From: an uncultured Bacteroidota bacterium
Lineage (GTDB): Bacteria > Bacteroidota > Bacteroidia > Chitinophagales > Chitinophagaceae
NCBI GenBank assembly: GCA_903871575.1
Contig: CAIQHJ010000010.1
Location: 1-37,578, forward strand
DNA: 37,578 bases
Reading direction: 5' to 3'
The notes under the pieces were generated by a model. It worked only from the letters and a program-made list of their open reading frames with translations. It did not search any database and was not told where the DNA came from. The position numbers were made by a program, and so were the translations under genes. Below are positions 29,408-37,578 of the stretch, in pieces (within the stretch, counting starts at the first letter, position 1; every line of letters starts with the position of its first letter).

Positions 29408-30442
29408 ATGAAAAGTACGATGCTCAAGTTTTTATTGTTGGCTGTAATATTTTGTGGCGCTGCAAACATGGCAGAAGCACAAAAGAAAAAGTCTACCAAA
29501 AGAACAACGAAGCCAAAGACAAAAGCCAAAATTCAGGCTAGTGCACCGTCTGAAGATACAGCAGCTGCTGCCATCGCAGCACCTCCAGCGCCTCCAGCAA
29601 AAGATAGTCTTCCTATTAAACAAGTGAAGCCTTCTCTTCGCCCAGATGAAGCTGTAGAAACTGCTGCATTAAGAGACAGAACACCTTTGCCTTACGAACA
29701 TCTACGTGCTGATGATGCGGTTTATAGACACAGAATTTGGAGAGAAATTGATACCAGAGAAAAAATCAACCAAACATTTTCTTATGCTGCTGATGCAGAC
29801 AATGGTAATCAACGCTTCATCTCTATCATATTACAATCGCTTGCCGATAGCACAAAAGGCATCACCGCCTTCTCTGCGTTGGATGATAGATTTACTACAC
29901 CAATGACGATGGGTGATATCGCCAAAGCAGTATTGGGTGAAGAAATCGATGTTCCACTTCAAGACTCATTAGGTAACATCATCGGAACCAAAAAAATGAG
30001 AAACGAAGTTAACCTTGATTCTTTCTACAAATTCCATGTAAAAGAAGAAGTTATTTTCGATAAAGAAAGCTCAAGATTATTCTGGAGAATCTTAGGTATT
30101 GCACCACTTAAAAGAATCGTAACGTCTACTGGATTAGATCTTGGTTTTACACCTTTGTTTTGGGTTTACTATCCAGATATGAGACCAATTTTTGCAAGCT
30201 ATGAAGTGTACAACGGTAAAAATTATGGCGGCAGAATGAGCTGGGAAGAATTGTTTGAAAGCAGAATGTTTTCTGGCAGAATCATCAAAAGCTCAATGGA
30301 CAACCCAAGAGATATCAGAATTGAAGATGTGAAAGGTATGGATGACAAAGAAAATCCAAACCATTTATTGCATCGCTTATTCGAAGGTGAAACAATCAAA
30401 GAGAAAATCTTTACTTACGAACAAGATTTGTGGTCTTACTAA
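29408..30442 (+). CDS. gldN: Gliding motility / T9SS ring protein GldN
   Basis: DDAVYRHRIWREIDTREKINQTFSYAAD; LDLGFTPLFWVYYPDMRPIFASYEVYN; start at the ATG at 29408, giving a signal peptide. Confidence 0.95.
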   Translation: MKSTMLKFLLLAVIFCGAANMAEAQKKKSTKRTTKPKTKAKIQASAPSEDTAAAAIAAPPAPPAKDSLPIKQVKPSLRPDEAVETAALRDRTPLPYEHLRADDAVYRHRIWREIDTREKINQTFSYAADADNGNQRFISIILQSLADSTKGITAFSALDDRFTTPMTMGDIAKAVLGEEIDVPLQDSLGNIIGTKKMRNEVNLDSFYKFHVKEEVIFDKESSRLFWRILGIAPLKRIVTSTGLDLGFTPLFWVYYPDMRPIFASYEVYNGKNYGGRMSWEELFESRMFSGRIIKSSMDNPRDIRIEDVKGMDDKENPNHLLHRLFEGETIKEKIFTYEQDLWSY

Positions 30443-30466
30443 TTTTTTCCTAAACAAATTAATACC

Positions 30467-30495
30467 AAAAGCCCTTTCGCAAGAAAGGGCTTTTT
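30467..30495. terminator. Bidirectional terminator shared by convergent gldN and uvrC
   Basis: AAAA-GCCCTTTC-GCAA-GAAAGGGC-TTTTT: perfect 8-bp stem, GCAA loop, A-tract and T-tract on opposite sides. Confidence 0.92.
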
Positions 30496-32296
30496 ATTTT
30501 TGTAAAGCTTCAAAAACAATTTTTCCTTTTTGTTTGCCAATCAATTGCTCAATTGACGCCAACGATTGTTCTTTTATCTTTTTAACAGATTTAAATGTTT
30601 TTAACAATAACGCAGCAGTAGATGGACCAATTCCCACAATGCTTTCCAATTCGGTGTGAATGGCTGCAGCGCTTCTTTTGTTTCGATGATGTGTTATGCC
30701 AAAACGATGCACTTCATCTCGTATTCTTCTGATCAACTTCAAACTTTCACTCGTCCATGGTAGTTCAATCGAATTTGCATCACCAGGGAAAAATATTTCT
30801 TCCTTGTTTTTTGCCAATCCTACAACCGTTGTTTTTCCAACCAAATCCAAAGCGCGAATACTTTCCATAGCTGCACCCAATTGCCCTTTGCCACCATCAA
30901 TAATGATTAAAGAAGGAATGGGCGATTGCTCGGCGATTAACCTTGCATATCTTCTATGTACCACTTCTTTCATCGAAGCAAAATCATCAATACCTTCTAC
31001 TGTTTTGATATTAAAATGTCTGTAATCTTTTTTGCTGGGAAGGCCATGTTTAAAACATACCATTGCAGCAACCGCATTCGTTCCGTGTAAATTTGAGTTA
31101 TCGAAACACTCTATGTGCACGGGTAAGGTATGCAGCTGCAAACTGTTTTGCAATTGTTCTAAAATGCCATTGATTTCCTCAGTAGTTTTATCTTCTACAT
31201 GCAGCATTTTTTTTGCTGCCAGTTCATTCTTAAAATAATTTACATTTTTTTGAGAAAGCTCCAACAATTTCTTTTTATCGCCAAGTTTTGGAATCGTGAT
31301 GATGAGTTTTTCATCGGGATAAGCGATGTCAAAAGGAATGATGATTTCATTTGCTTCGCTGTTGAATGTGTTTCGGAGCTGAGCAATTGCAAAACACATC
31401 ACATCTTCCTTACTTTCATCCAATCTTTTTTCGAGCATAATGGTTTTGGTGCGATAAATACTCCCGTCGTTAACAGCTAAATAATTTACGTAAGCCAAAT
31501 TCCCTTCCTCTAAAATGCTAAAAACATCTATCGTACCTGTTTTGGTATTCACCACAGTTGACCTTGCTTTGTAATCTTGCAAACTTTCGATTTTCTGTTG
31601 AATCATGGCAGCCTTTTCAAACTCCAAATTGGTGGCATGTGTTTTTACTGCTGTTTTTAAATGAAGCATCAACGGCGTCAAATTTCCTTTCAATAAAGCA
31701 ATGAGTTGTTGAATACCATCGTCGTAATCGGTTTTATCTTGAAGCCCTTCACATGGTCCCTTGCAATTCCCCAAATGATATTCCAAACATACTTTGAATT
31801 TCTTCTTCTGAATATTGGCGGCACTTAAATGTAGCTTACAGGTACGCAATGGAAAATACAGCTTTATAAAATCCATCATTTCTCGCACGTTTGCAATGGA
31901 TGTATAAGGACCAAAATATTGCGCCCCATCTTTTAATTTCTTTCGCGAAAAAAATACCCTCGGAAAGGATTCATTTTTGATTACTACATAAGGGTAAGAT
32001 TTGTCATCTTTTAAATTGATGTTATAATGTGGCAGGTATTCTTTAATCAAACTGTTTTCTAAAAAAAATGCATCTGCTTCATTGTCTACAATGGTGTATT
32101 CTATTTGATGAATACGTTTAACAAGCTCCATTGTTTTTTGATTGGGTAGTTGACTGTTAAAATAACTACTCACGCGCTTGCGTAGGTGCTTTGCTTTACC
32201 TACGTAAATCAATTCGCCCGATTGATCAAAATATTTGTAAATGCCCGGTAGGGTGGGAATGCTAGCCGATATGGTTGCAAATGTTTCTTTGGTCAT
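30494..32296 (-). CDS. uvrC: Excinuclease ABC subunit C
   Basis: LPGIYKYFDQSGELIYVGKAKHLRKRVSSYF GIY-YIG domain; IECFDNSNLHGTNAVAAMV; IIIDGGKGQLGAA; DEVHRFGITHHR; HhH IVGIGPSTAALLLKTF. Confidence 0.98.
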   Translation of the reverse strand: MTKETFATISASIPTLPGIYKYFDQSGELIYVGKAKHLRKRVSSYFNSQLPNQKTMELVKRIHQIEYTIVDNEADAFFLENSLIKEYLPHYNINLKDDKSYPYVVIKNESFPRVFFSRKKLKDGAQYFGPYTSIANVREMMDFIKLYFPLRTCKLHLSAANIQKKKFKVCLEYHLGNCKGPCEGLQDKTDYDDGIQQLIALLKGNLTPLMLHLKTAVKTHATNLEFEKAAMIQQKIESLQDYKARSTVVNTKTGTIDVFSILEEGNLAYVNYLAVNDGSIYRTKTIMLEKRLDESKEDVMCFAIAQLRNTFNSEANEIIIPFDIAYPDEKLIITIPKLGDKKKLLELSQKNVNYFKNELAAKKMLHVEDKTTEEINGILEQLQNSLQLHTLPVHIECFDNSNLHGTNAVAAMVCFKHGLPSKKDYRHFNIKTVEGIDDFASMKEVVHRRYARLIAEQSPIPSLIIIDGGKGQLGAAMESIRALDLVGKTTVVGLAKNKEEIFFPGDANSIELPWTSESLKLIRRIRDEVHRFGITHHRNKRSAAAIHTELESIVGIGPSTAALLLKTFKSVKKIKEQSLASIEQLIGKQKGKIVFEALQK

Positions 32297-32302
32297 TGTT
32301 AA

Positions 32303-32890
32303 TTATTTCCACTGATAGGTTGTTTCACTGACCATCATTTTTTGTGTGGCATCTCCTTCAGCAATATAGGTTTTTTTACAAAGGCTGCCCGGTATCCAAG
32401 TAAGTTGAAGGGTAGTGTTGTTGGGTAACGTCTTTACCAAATATATGCGCTCTACTTCGTTTGTTTCTGGTTGAATGTAGATGTCCCAATGTTGCCAAAG
32501 TATTGTATCTGGTAACATTTCTTTGGCATCATAACTCAAGGTAATGGCATTCAAGGTTTGGTCTTCAAATTTTGTTTCCTTGAAATATCTAGCAAGTGTT
32601 GTTGAGTCAATATTCGGCATTACGAAATCTGAAAAAATACTATCCATTTGGTTGGCAGCTACCAAAATGCTATCTGTTTGCTGATTTGCTGTATGATAGG
32701 CGGTTATTTTTTTATGTGCATTTTTAATCTCTACAATTTGACCTTCCAAATATGCGGTAACCGGAAAAAAAGAAGGCGCAACTGTTGCAGTATCTGTTGC
32801 TGGAATTTCAGTTGTTGTAGGTTCGTTTTTTTTATGTTGGCACGATGACAATATAACAACCATTACCATCGCGATGATTTTTATTTGCAT
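32303..32890 (-). CDS. Hypothetical lipoprotein
   Basis: MQIKIIAMVMVVILSSCQHKK gives a lipobox (LSSC); start chosen at 32890 rather than 32920. Confidence 0.75.
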   Translation of the reverse strand: MQIKIIAMVMVVILSSCQHKKNEPTTTEIPATDTATVAPSFFPVTAYLEGQIVEIKNAHKKITAYHTANQQTDSILVAANQMDSIFSDFVMPNIDSTTLARYFKETKFEDQTLNAITLSYDAKEMLPDTILWQHWDIYIQPETNEVERIYLVKTLPNNTTLQLTWIPGSLCKKTYIAEGDATQKMMVSETTYQWK

Positions 32891-32989
32891 GTAAGCTGAT
32901 TTGTTGTTTTTATTTGTCACATGGTTTGCCTCAATGTGGATGGCATTTCATGTCCAATAGATTTGTTGCTAAAAGGGATTCTACTCAAC

Positions 32990-34264
32990 TTAGAAGTTCT
33001 TCGTAACACCCAACTTGATTCCAAAATTATATAATTTCTCACTGTAAATATAACTTTTATCGAAGGAGGATAAGAGTTGATATCTGAATTGCGGACCGGC
33101 ATTGATGACGGCCCCATTTTTTAATTTATAACTCAGGTAGGTTTCAATGCTGGTGTTGATGTTCCACTTCCGCACTAAAAAAGGGTCTTCAACAATGTTT
33201 TTCATGTCGTTGGTGACCATGATTTTATTGCCACCAAACAAATAACTGGGTTGTATAGTGGCGCCGGCAAACCATTGAAAATTGTCGTTTCCGGTTAATT
33301 CAAATTCGGTTCCAATGGGTAATGATATTTGGTAAGAACGGTTGTTGTTTTCAACTGCTCTTTGATTGAGCAATGTATTGTTTTCGGTATTGAGTAAACC
33401 GGTATTGTCGTTGATTGATTTGGATGCTGCTTTTAGATTTTCTGCATCAGTGCTGTTGCCATATTGCGCAAAATTAAATTGCATACCAGCTTTCAACCGC
33501 ATGTATTTGGAGATGTTCATTAAAAAAGCGCCACCAGCTTCTAAATTCCAGGATGGACCGGTATAATAAGCACTTGCATTTTCATTGCTGTTGGCATTCA
33601 TTCCCTCGGTGTTGTTCAATGCCACCAAAGGATCCGTATTTCTAATGGTGCTTCGATAACCAAATGAAGGTGTGGCGTAAAACTGGTACGCATAACCGTT
33701 ATTAGATTTTGTAGGAGTAGAAACTTGTACCGGATTGTTTCTACTTGCTATGTATTGATTTGAATTAACAGTAGCGTTCAATCGAAGTGGTGCATTGATA
33801 ATGTTCGATGCTTGGTCAATTGCAATCGAAGTTGTCATTTGTATTTCACCCAACGCTGTTGCTTTTTCTGTTTCTATGTGTAAGAAATCTTTATCAGCAA
33901 TGGATTGCTGCGGCATCATATTTTTTTGACTGGCATTTGTTTTGTTTTCAAATGCTGTTGCCTCATTTTTTAGAAAGTTGCCATCAACTTTGTTCTGCGA
34001 TAAAGTTATTTCATTGAGCGTTGTATTTTGTTTTACAGACACAACGGTTGCAATATGATTTGATGATGTGATAGGGGTTGATTTTTTTTGCATGAACATA
34101 ACGAGCATAAGCATCAACATAATGGTAGTGACAGAAGGCAATTTTCTGCCGGGATACATATTGTTATAAATGCTATTCCACAATTTTATAGAAGGACGCA
34201 ACTTAAAATCTGCTGTTGCTTCTTTCAAAAATTGTTCAAAATTTCCAGGTGCGTTGTTCTCCAT
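32990..34264 (-). CDS. Single-TM protein with cytoplasmic head and C-terminal outer-membrane-type beta-barrel domain
   Basis: Head FEQFLKEATADFKLRPSIKLWNSIYNNMY, TM PSVTTIMLMLMLVMFMQ, Asn/Thr-rich linker, barrel-like C-terminus (YQISLPIGTEFELTGNDNFQWFAGATIQPSYLFGG ... FGIKLGVTKNF). Next to a sigma factor gene. Confidence 0.75.
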   Translation of the reverse strand: MENNAPGNFEQFLKEATADFKLRPSIKLWNSIYNNMYPGRKLPSVTTIMLMLMLVMFMQKKSTPITSSNHIATVVSVKQNTTLNEITLSQNKVDGNFLKNEATAFENKTNASQKNMMPQQSIADKDFLHIETEKATALGEIQMTTSIAIDQASNIINAPLRLNATVNSNQYIASRNNPVQVSTPTKSNNGYAYQFYATPSFGYRSTIRNTDPLVALNNTEGMNANSNENASAYYTGPSWNLEAGGAFLMNISKYMRLKAGMQFNFAQYGNSTDAENLKAASKSINDNTGLLNTENNTLLNQRAVENNNRSYQISLPIGTEFELTGNDNFQWFAGATIQPSYLFGGNKIMVTNDMKNIVEDPFLVRKWNINTSIETYLSYKLKNGAVINAGPQFRYQLLSSFDKSYIYSEKLYNFGIKLGVTKNF

Positions 34265-34291
34265 GATTAAATTTCATTGGACACTGGCTTA

Positions 34292-34870
34292 TTAGCCATG
34301 TGTTGCTTTGCCAATTGTTTTTTGTTTAATTGGTGACGAAATGATTCCTTTTTTGATGAGGAGATTTTCTAGCATACCCTTAGCTCTGGCATACTGACTT
34401 CTACTGGTTCCTTCTTCAATCTCAAGCATACTCGCAATTTCTTTGTGCGAATAACCTTCAATGGCATATAAGTTCAATACCGTTTTATAGCCAACCGGCA
34501 ACGAGCGAATGCATTCTACAATTTGTTTGGCTTGTATTATGGCTGGAATAAAATCCTCATTGCTGTGTAAATATGCCGCATTGGAAATGTCAACAAATTC
34601 GTTGAAGCGTTTATTTTTTTTAAGGTGGTTGATACAGGTGTGCACCATCACACGCCTAATCCATCCTTCCAATGATCCTTCATTTCTAAATTGATGAAGC
34701 TGAGCAAATACTCTAATGAATCCTTCTTGCAACATGTCTTCTGCGTCCATTCTGTTTTTGGCATAGCGATAACATACTCCCAACATTTTGGGACTGTATG
34801 TTTGATATAAAAATTCTTGTGCTGCTTTGTTGTTCAATAAACTATCCTGCAGCATTTGCGCTTCTGTCAT
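34292..34870 (-). CDS. RNA polymerase ECF-type sigma factor
   Basis: AQEFLYQTYSPKMLGVCYRYAKNRMDAEDMLQEGFIRVFAQLHQFRNEGSLEGWIRRVMVHTCINHLKK (region 2) and LPVGYKTVLNLYAIEGYSHKEIASMLEIEEGTSRSQYARAKGML (region 4). Confidence 0.95.
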   Translation of the reverse strand: MTEAQMLQDSLLNNKAAQEFLYQTYSPKMLGVCYRYAKNRMDAEDMLQEGFIRVFAQLHQFRNEGSLEGWIRRVMVHTCINHLKKNKRFNEFVDISNAAYLHSNEDFIPAIIQAKQIVECIRSLPVGYKTVLNLYAIEGYSHKEIASMLEIEEGTSRSQYARAKGMLENLLIKKGIISSPIKQKTIGKATHG

Positions 34871-34943
34871 AGACTAAAAAAGTACATTAAATATAGGTCA
34901 AAATCCGCTCAATTCATGTAAAAATTTAGAGGATGAACAACGT

Positions 34944-35447
34944 CTATTTTGATTTTTTTCTATGAATGGAGTCAGCAGGATAAACATGTTGGAAACTATC
35001 CATCAGATTGGATGCCCAATTGTTGATTTCTTGTTTGTCTGTGTCAGATAAAACCGCGTTTTGGTGTATAATGGTATAGCTCTCAAGTGGCATTTCATCT
35101 TCTTCAATCTGTTCTTTTATTTCTTCGAGTTTATGGTATTGACGCCTTAAGGAGTAGCTTCCAAATTCGGAAAAGTTTAATTCGCCTTTGCCTTCTTCAA
35201 TGTGATCATTTAACCACCAAGCAACAGGCTGAATGTTAGCATACCAAGGATAATGGGTGTTGTTAGAATGGCAATCGTAGCAACTGTTTTTCAACAATGA
35301 AATTGTTGATGGTGGAACCTGATGAACCTGATCAATTGCCATGGTTTCCATTTTAGTTGATTGATTTTTAGCTGCCTTCGGAATGAACTGAACACCAACC
35401 AAAACAATGACGATTAGGAGTAAAAAGAATTTTAAAAATGACTTCAT
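34944..35447 (-). CDS. Haem-binding domain-containing protein
   Basis: N-terminal TM/signal; NSCYDCHSNNTHYPWYANIQPVAWWLNDHIEEGKGELNFSEF with a CxxCH motif. Confidence 0.9.
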   Translation of the reverse strand: MKSFLKFFLLLIVIVLVGVQFIPKAAKNQSTKMETMAIDQVHQVPPSTISLLKNSCYDCHSNNTHYPWYANIQPVAWWLNDHIEEGKGELNFSEFGSYSLRRQYHKLEEIKEQIEEDEMPLESYTIIHQNAVLSDTDKQEINNWASNLMDSFQHVYPADSIHRKKSK

Positions 35448-35457
35448 CTAAAAAAAA

Positions 35458-36975
35458 TTATTGAATTAAAATTTCCCCTTTCATTTCTGTTGGAATGGGA
35501 AGGTCCATCATGTGTAAAATAGTTGGAGCAATATCGCCCAGCTTTCCAGGATGTATATTGCCTTTCCAGGTTTTGTCGATGATGAAAAGTGGAACCGGAT
35601 TTAAGGTATGTGCAGTATTGGGTGTGCCATCTTCGTTAATTTCATAATCAGCATTTCCATGGTCTGCGGTTAAGAAAATGGTGTATCCGTTTTCAATGGC
35701 AGTGCTTACAATTTTTTCAACACATTGGTCAACTGTTTCCACAGCTTTGATGACTGCCTCCCAAACGCCTGTATGGCCAACCATATCTGCGTTGGCAAAG
35801 TTTAAGCAAATAAAATCGGGTTTGTTTTCTTTTAATTCCTTTAATGCAGATTCGGTTAGTTCAATGGCGCTCATTTCTGGTTGAAGGTCGTAGGTAGCCA
35901 CTTTGGGAGAAGGAACCATGATTCTTTTTTCGCCTTCAAAAGGTGTTTCTCTGCCACCGCTGAAAAAGAAGCTTACATGCGGGTATTTTTCTGTTTCAGC
36001 CATTCGGAGCTGGGTTTTTCCATGTTGAGATAAAACCTCCCCGAGTGTATTTTTTAAATCATCATTCTCATAAACCACATGTACAGCTTTGAAATTTTGG
36101 TCGTACTGTGTCATGGTAGTATAATGTAAATCCAATGTATGCATATCAAAATCTGGCATATCGATTTGCGTTAGCACTTCAGTTATTTCACGACACCTAT
36201 CTGTTCTAAAATTGAAACAAATAACCGCATCTCCATTTTCAATCGTTGTTTTTCCAATGCTTTCGTTGATGATTGGCTTAATGAATTCGTCGGTTATGTT
36301 ATGCGCATATGCATTTTTCATTGCAGCTATCATGTCTGTGGTATGTTCACCAACTCCATTCACCATTGCATCATAGGCAATCTTTACTCTTTCCCATCTT
36401 TTATCTCTATCCATCGCATAATATCTACCGGTAATGGTAGCAAGTTTTCCGGTAGATTGTTCGATGTGTTGTTGAAGCGTTTCAATAAATTGTATCCCCG
36501 ATTTTGGATCGGTATCTCTTCCATCGGTGAATGCATGCACCAGTACATTTTGGAGATTGTGTGCTTTACAAGTACTCAAAATTGCTTTTAGATGATTGAT
36601 GTGTGAATGCACCCCACCATCGCTAACCAAACCCATCAGATGCAATGTTTTTTGCTTTGAGGCAGCGTATTCAATTGCAGCCAACAACTTCGGATGTTGC
36701 TGAAAACTATTATCGCGGATACCAACATTGATGCGTTGCAATTCTTGATACACAACCCTGCCAGCTCCTAAGTTTAGATGACCCACCTCACTATTACCCA
36801 TCTGCCCATCTGGCAAACCCACCGCCTCACCGCAGGTAATTAATGTAGTATTGGGATATTGATGATACAACGAGGTTACAAATGGAACATGTGCATGTTG
36901 TATGGCATCACTTTTTTTTACTTTCCCCAATCCCCATCCATCCATGATAACAAGCGCTACTTTTCTATTGTTCAT
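35458..36975 (-). CDS. gpmI: 2,3-bisphosphoglycerate-independent phosphoglycerate mutase
   Basis: VALVIMDGWGLG; GLPDGQMGNSEVGHLNLGAGRVVYQEL; GRYYAMDRDKRWERVK; FLTADHGNADYE. Confidence 0.98.
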   Translation of the reverse strand: MNNRKVALVIMDGWGLGKVKKSDAIQHAHVPFVTSLYHQYPNTTLITCGEAVGLPDGQMGNSEVGHLNLGAGRVVYQELQRINVGIRDNSFQQHPKLLAAIEYAASKQKTLHLMGLVSDGGVHSHINHLKAILSTCKAHNLQNVLVHAFTDGRDTDPKSGIQFIETLQQHIEQSTGKLATITGRYYAMDRDKRWERVKIAYDAMVNGVGEHTTDMIAAMKNAYAHNITDEFIKPIINESIGKTTIENGDAVICFNFRTDRCREITEVLTQIDMPDFDMHTLDLHYTTMTQYDQNFKAVHVVYENDDLKNTLGEVLSQHGKTQLRMAETEKYPHVSFFFSGGRETPFEGEKRIMVPSPKVATYDLQPEMSAIELTESALKELKENKPDFICLNFANADMVGHTGVWEAVIKAVETVDQCVEKIVSTAIENGYTIFLTADHGNADYEINEDGTPNTAHTLNPVPLFIIDKTWKGNIHPGKLGDIAPTILHMMDLPIPTEMKGEILIQ

Positions 36976-37181
36976 TTTTTATTTTTTGAAATGTAAAACT
37001 AAATAAATGGAAGTAAAGGTTGTGCTTTTCTTTTTATATAGCTGATAATTTGACGGAATACACAATTTTTCTAGCCGCTCCGTCGTTTCATAAATGGTTA
37101 ATTAGTTGAAGCTATGTCATACATGTTTATACATAGCTGCTTCAGATTTTTCAAATAACTGATTCAAAACAAAATATACAA

Positions 37182-37562
37182 ATGAAAAAGATCGTCGTAC
37201 TGATTTCTGCTTTTGTTGTTTTGGTTTCATTCACCACAAACAGTGCATGGGAAGATGTTTTATTGTCATTAAAATCTGGTAATTCAAGCCGCATTTCCTT
37301 ATTTTTTGACGAGCGTGTAGAATTGAGTTTTCCAGAAAGCAATTATGCATATAGCAAAACCCAGGCTGAAGCCGTTTTGAGAGATTTTTTTCAATTGCAT
37401 CAAGTGCGCAATTTTGAGCTGTTGCATAAAGGTGAGAATGTAGGCTCCTTCTATTGTATTGGTACATTGCATACCAAAAACGGCGTGTTTCGAACGACAG
37501 TGTTTGTAAAACAAAAAGGCAATAAGCAACTGGTACAAGAAATAAGGTTTGAAATCAAATGA
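37182..37562 (+). CDS. DUF4783-like exported protein
   Basis: 126 aa; signal peptide MKKIVVLISAFVVLVSFTTNSA; VLLSLKSGNSSRISLFFDERVELSFPESNYAYSKTQAEAVLRDFFQLHQVRNFELLHKGENVGSFYCIGTL. Confidence 0.75.
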   Translation: MKKIVVLISAFVVLVSFTTNSAWEDVLLSLKSGNSSRISLFFDERVELSFPESNYAYSKTQAEAVLRDFFQLHQVRNFELLHKGENVGSFYCIGTLHTKNGVFRTTVFVKQKGNKQLVQEIRFEIK

Positions 37563-37578
37563 TATTAATCGCTCCTGA

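Noticed and set aside
37108-37141. Hairpin GCTATGT...ACATAGC upstream of the DUF4783-like gene
   Set aside because: Short 7-bp AT-rich stem with a 13-nt loop and no T-tract; not distinguishable from chance.

Overview
This 37.6 kb window looks like a chromosomal segment of a Bacteroidota genome (probably Chitinophagaceae or a relative). The lineage call rests on the AT-rich composition, TAnnTTTG-type promoters, the gldKLMN locus and the gene content, and was not tested by any search. Most of the window is ordinary core genome: acs (truncated at the left edge, minus strand, absent from the ORF track), an MHS-family MFS transporter with a small 2-TM protein, a GH3 glycosidase, mutL, a B12-dependent ribonucleotide reductase (nrdJ), dtd, a MazG-like pyrophosphohydrolase, a PhoD-like phosphatase, acpP-fabF-rnc-gpsA, hemW, an Omp85/BamA-like protein, DUF4271, hemD, a YyaL/DUF255 thioredoxin-domain protein, the type IX secretion/gliding core gldK-gldL-gldM-gldN, uvrC, an ECF sigma factor cluster, a haem-binding-domain protein, gpmI and a DUF4783-like protein. 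I see no phage, IS element, CRISPR array or rRNA/tRNA gene. The points most worth a second look are: (1) a 102-bp-period tandem repeat after mutL whose palindromic core shows a paired, symmetry-preserving substitution between copies; (2) inverted repeats in all three intergenic gaps of gldKLMN; (3) an ECF sigma factor followed by a protein that seems to join a cytoplasmic head and one TM helix to an outer-membrane-type beta-barrel; (4) an acs / MFS / small 2-TM arrangement resembling acs-yjcH-actP with an unrelated transporter. None is proven to be a new system.
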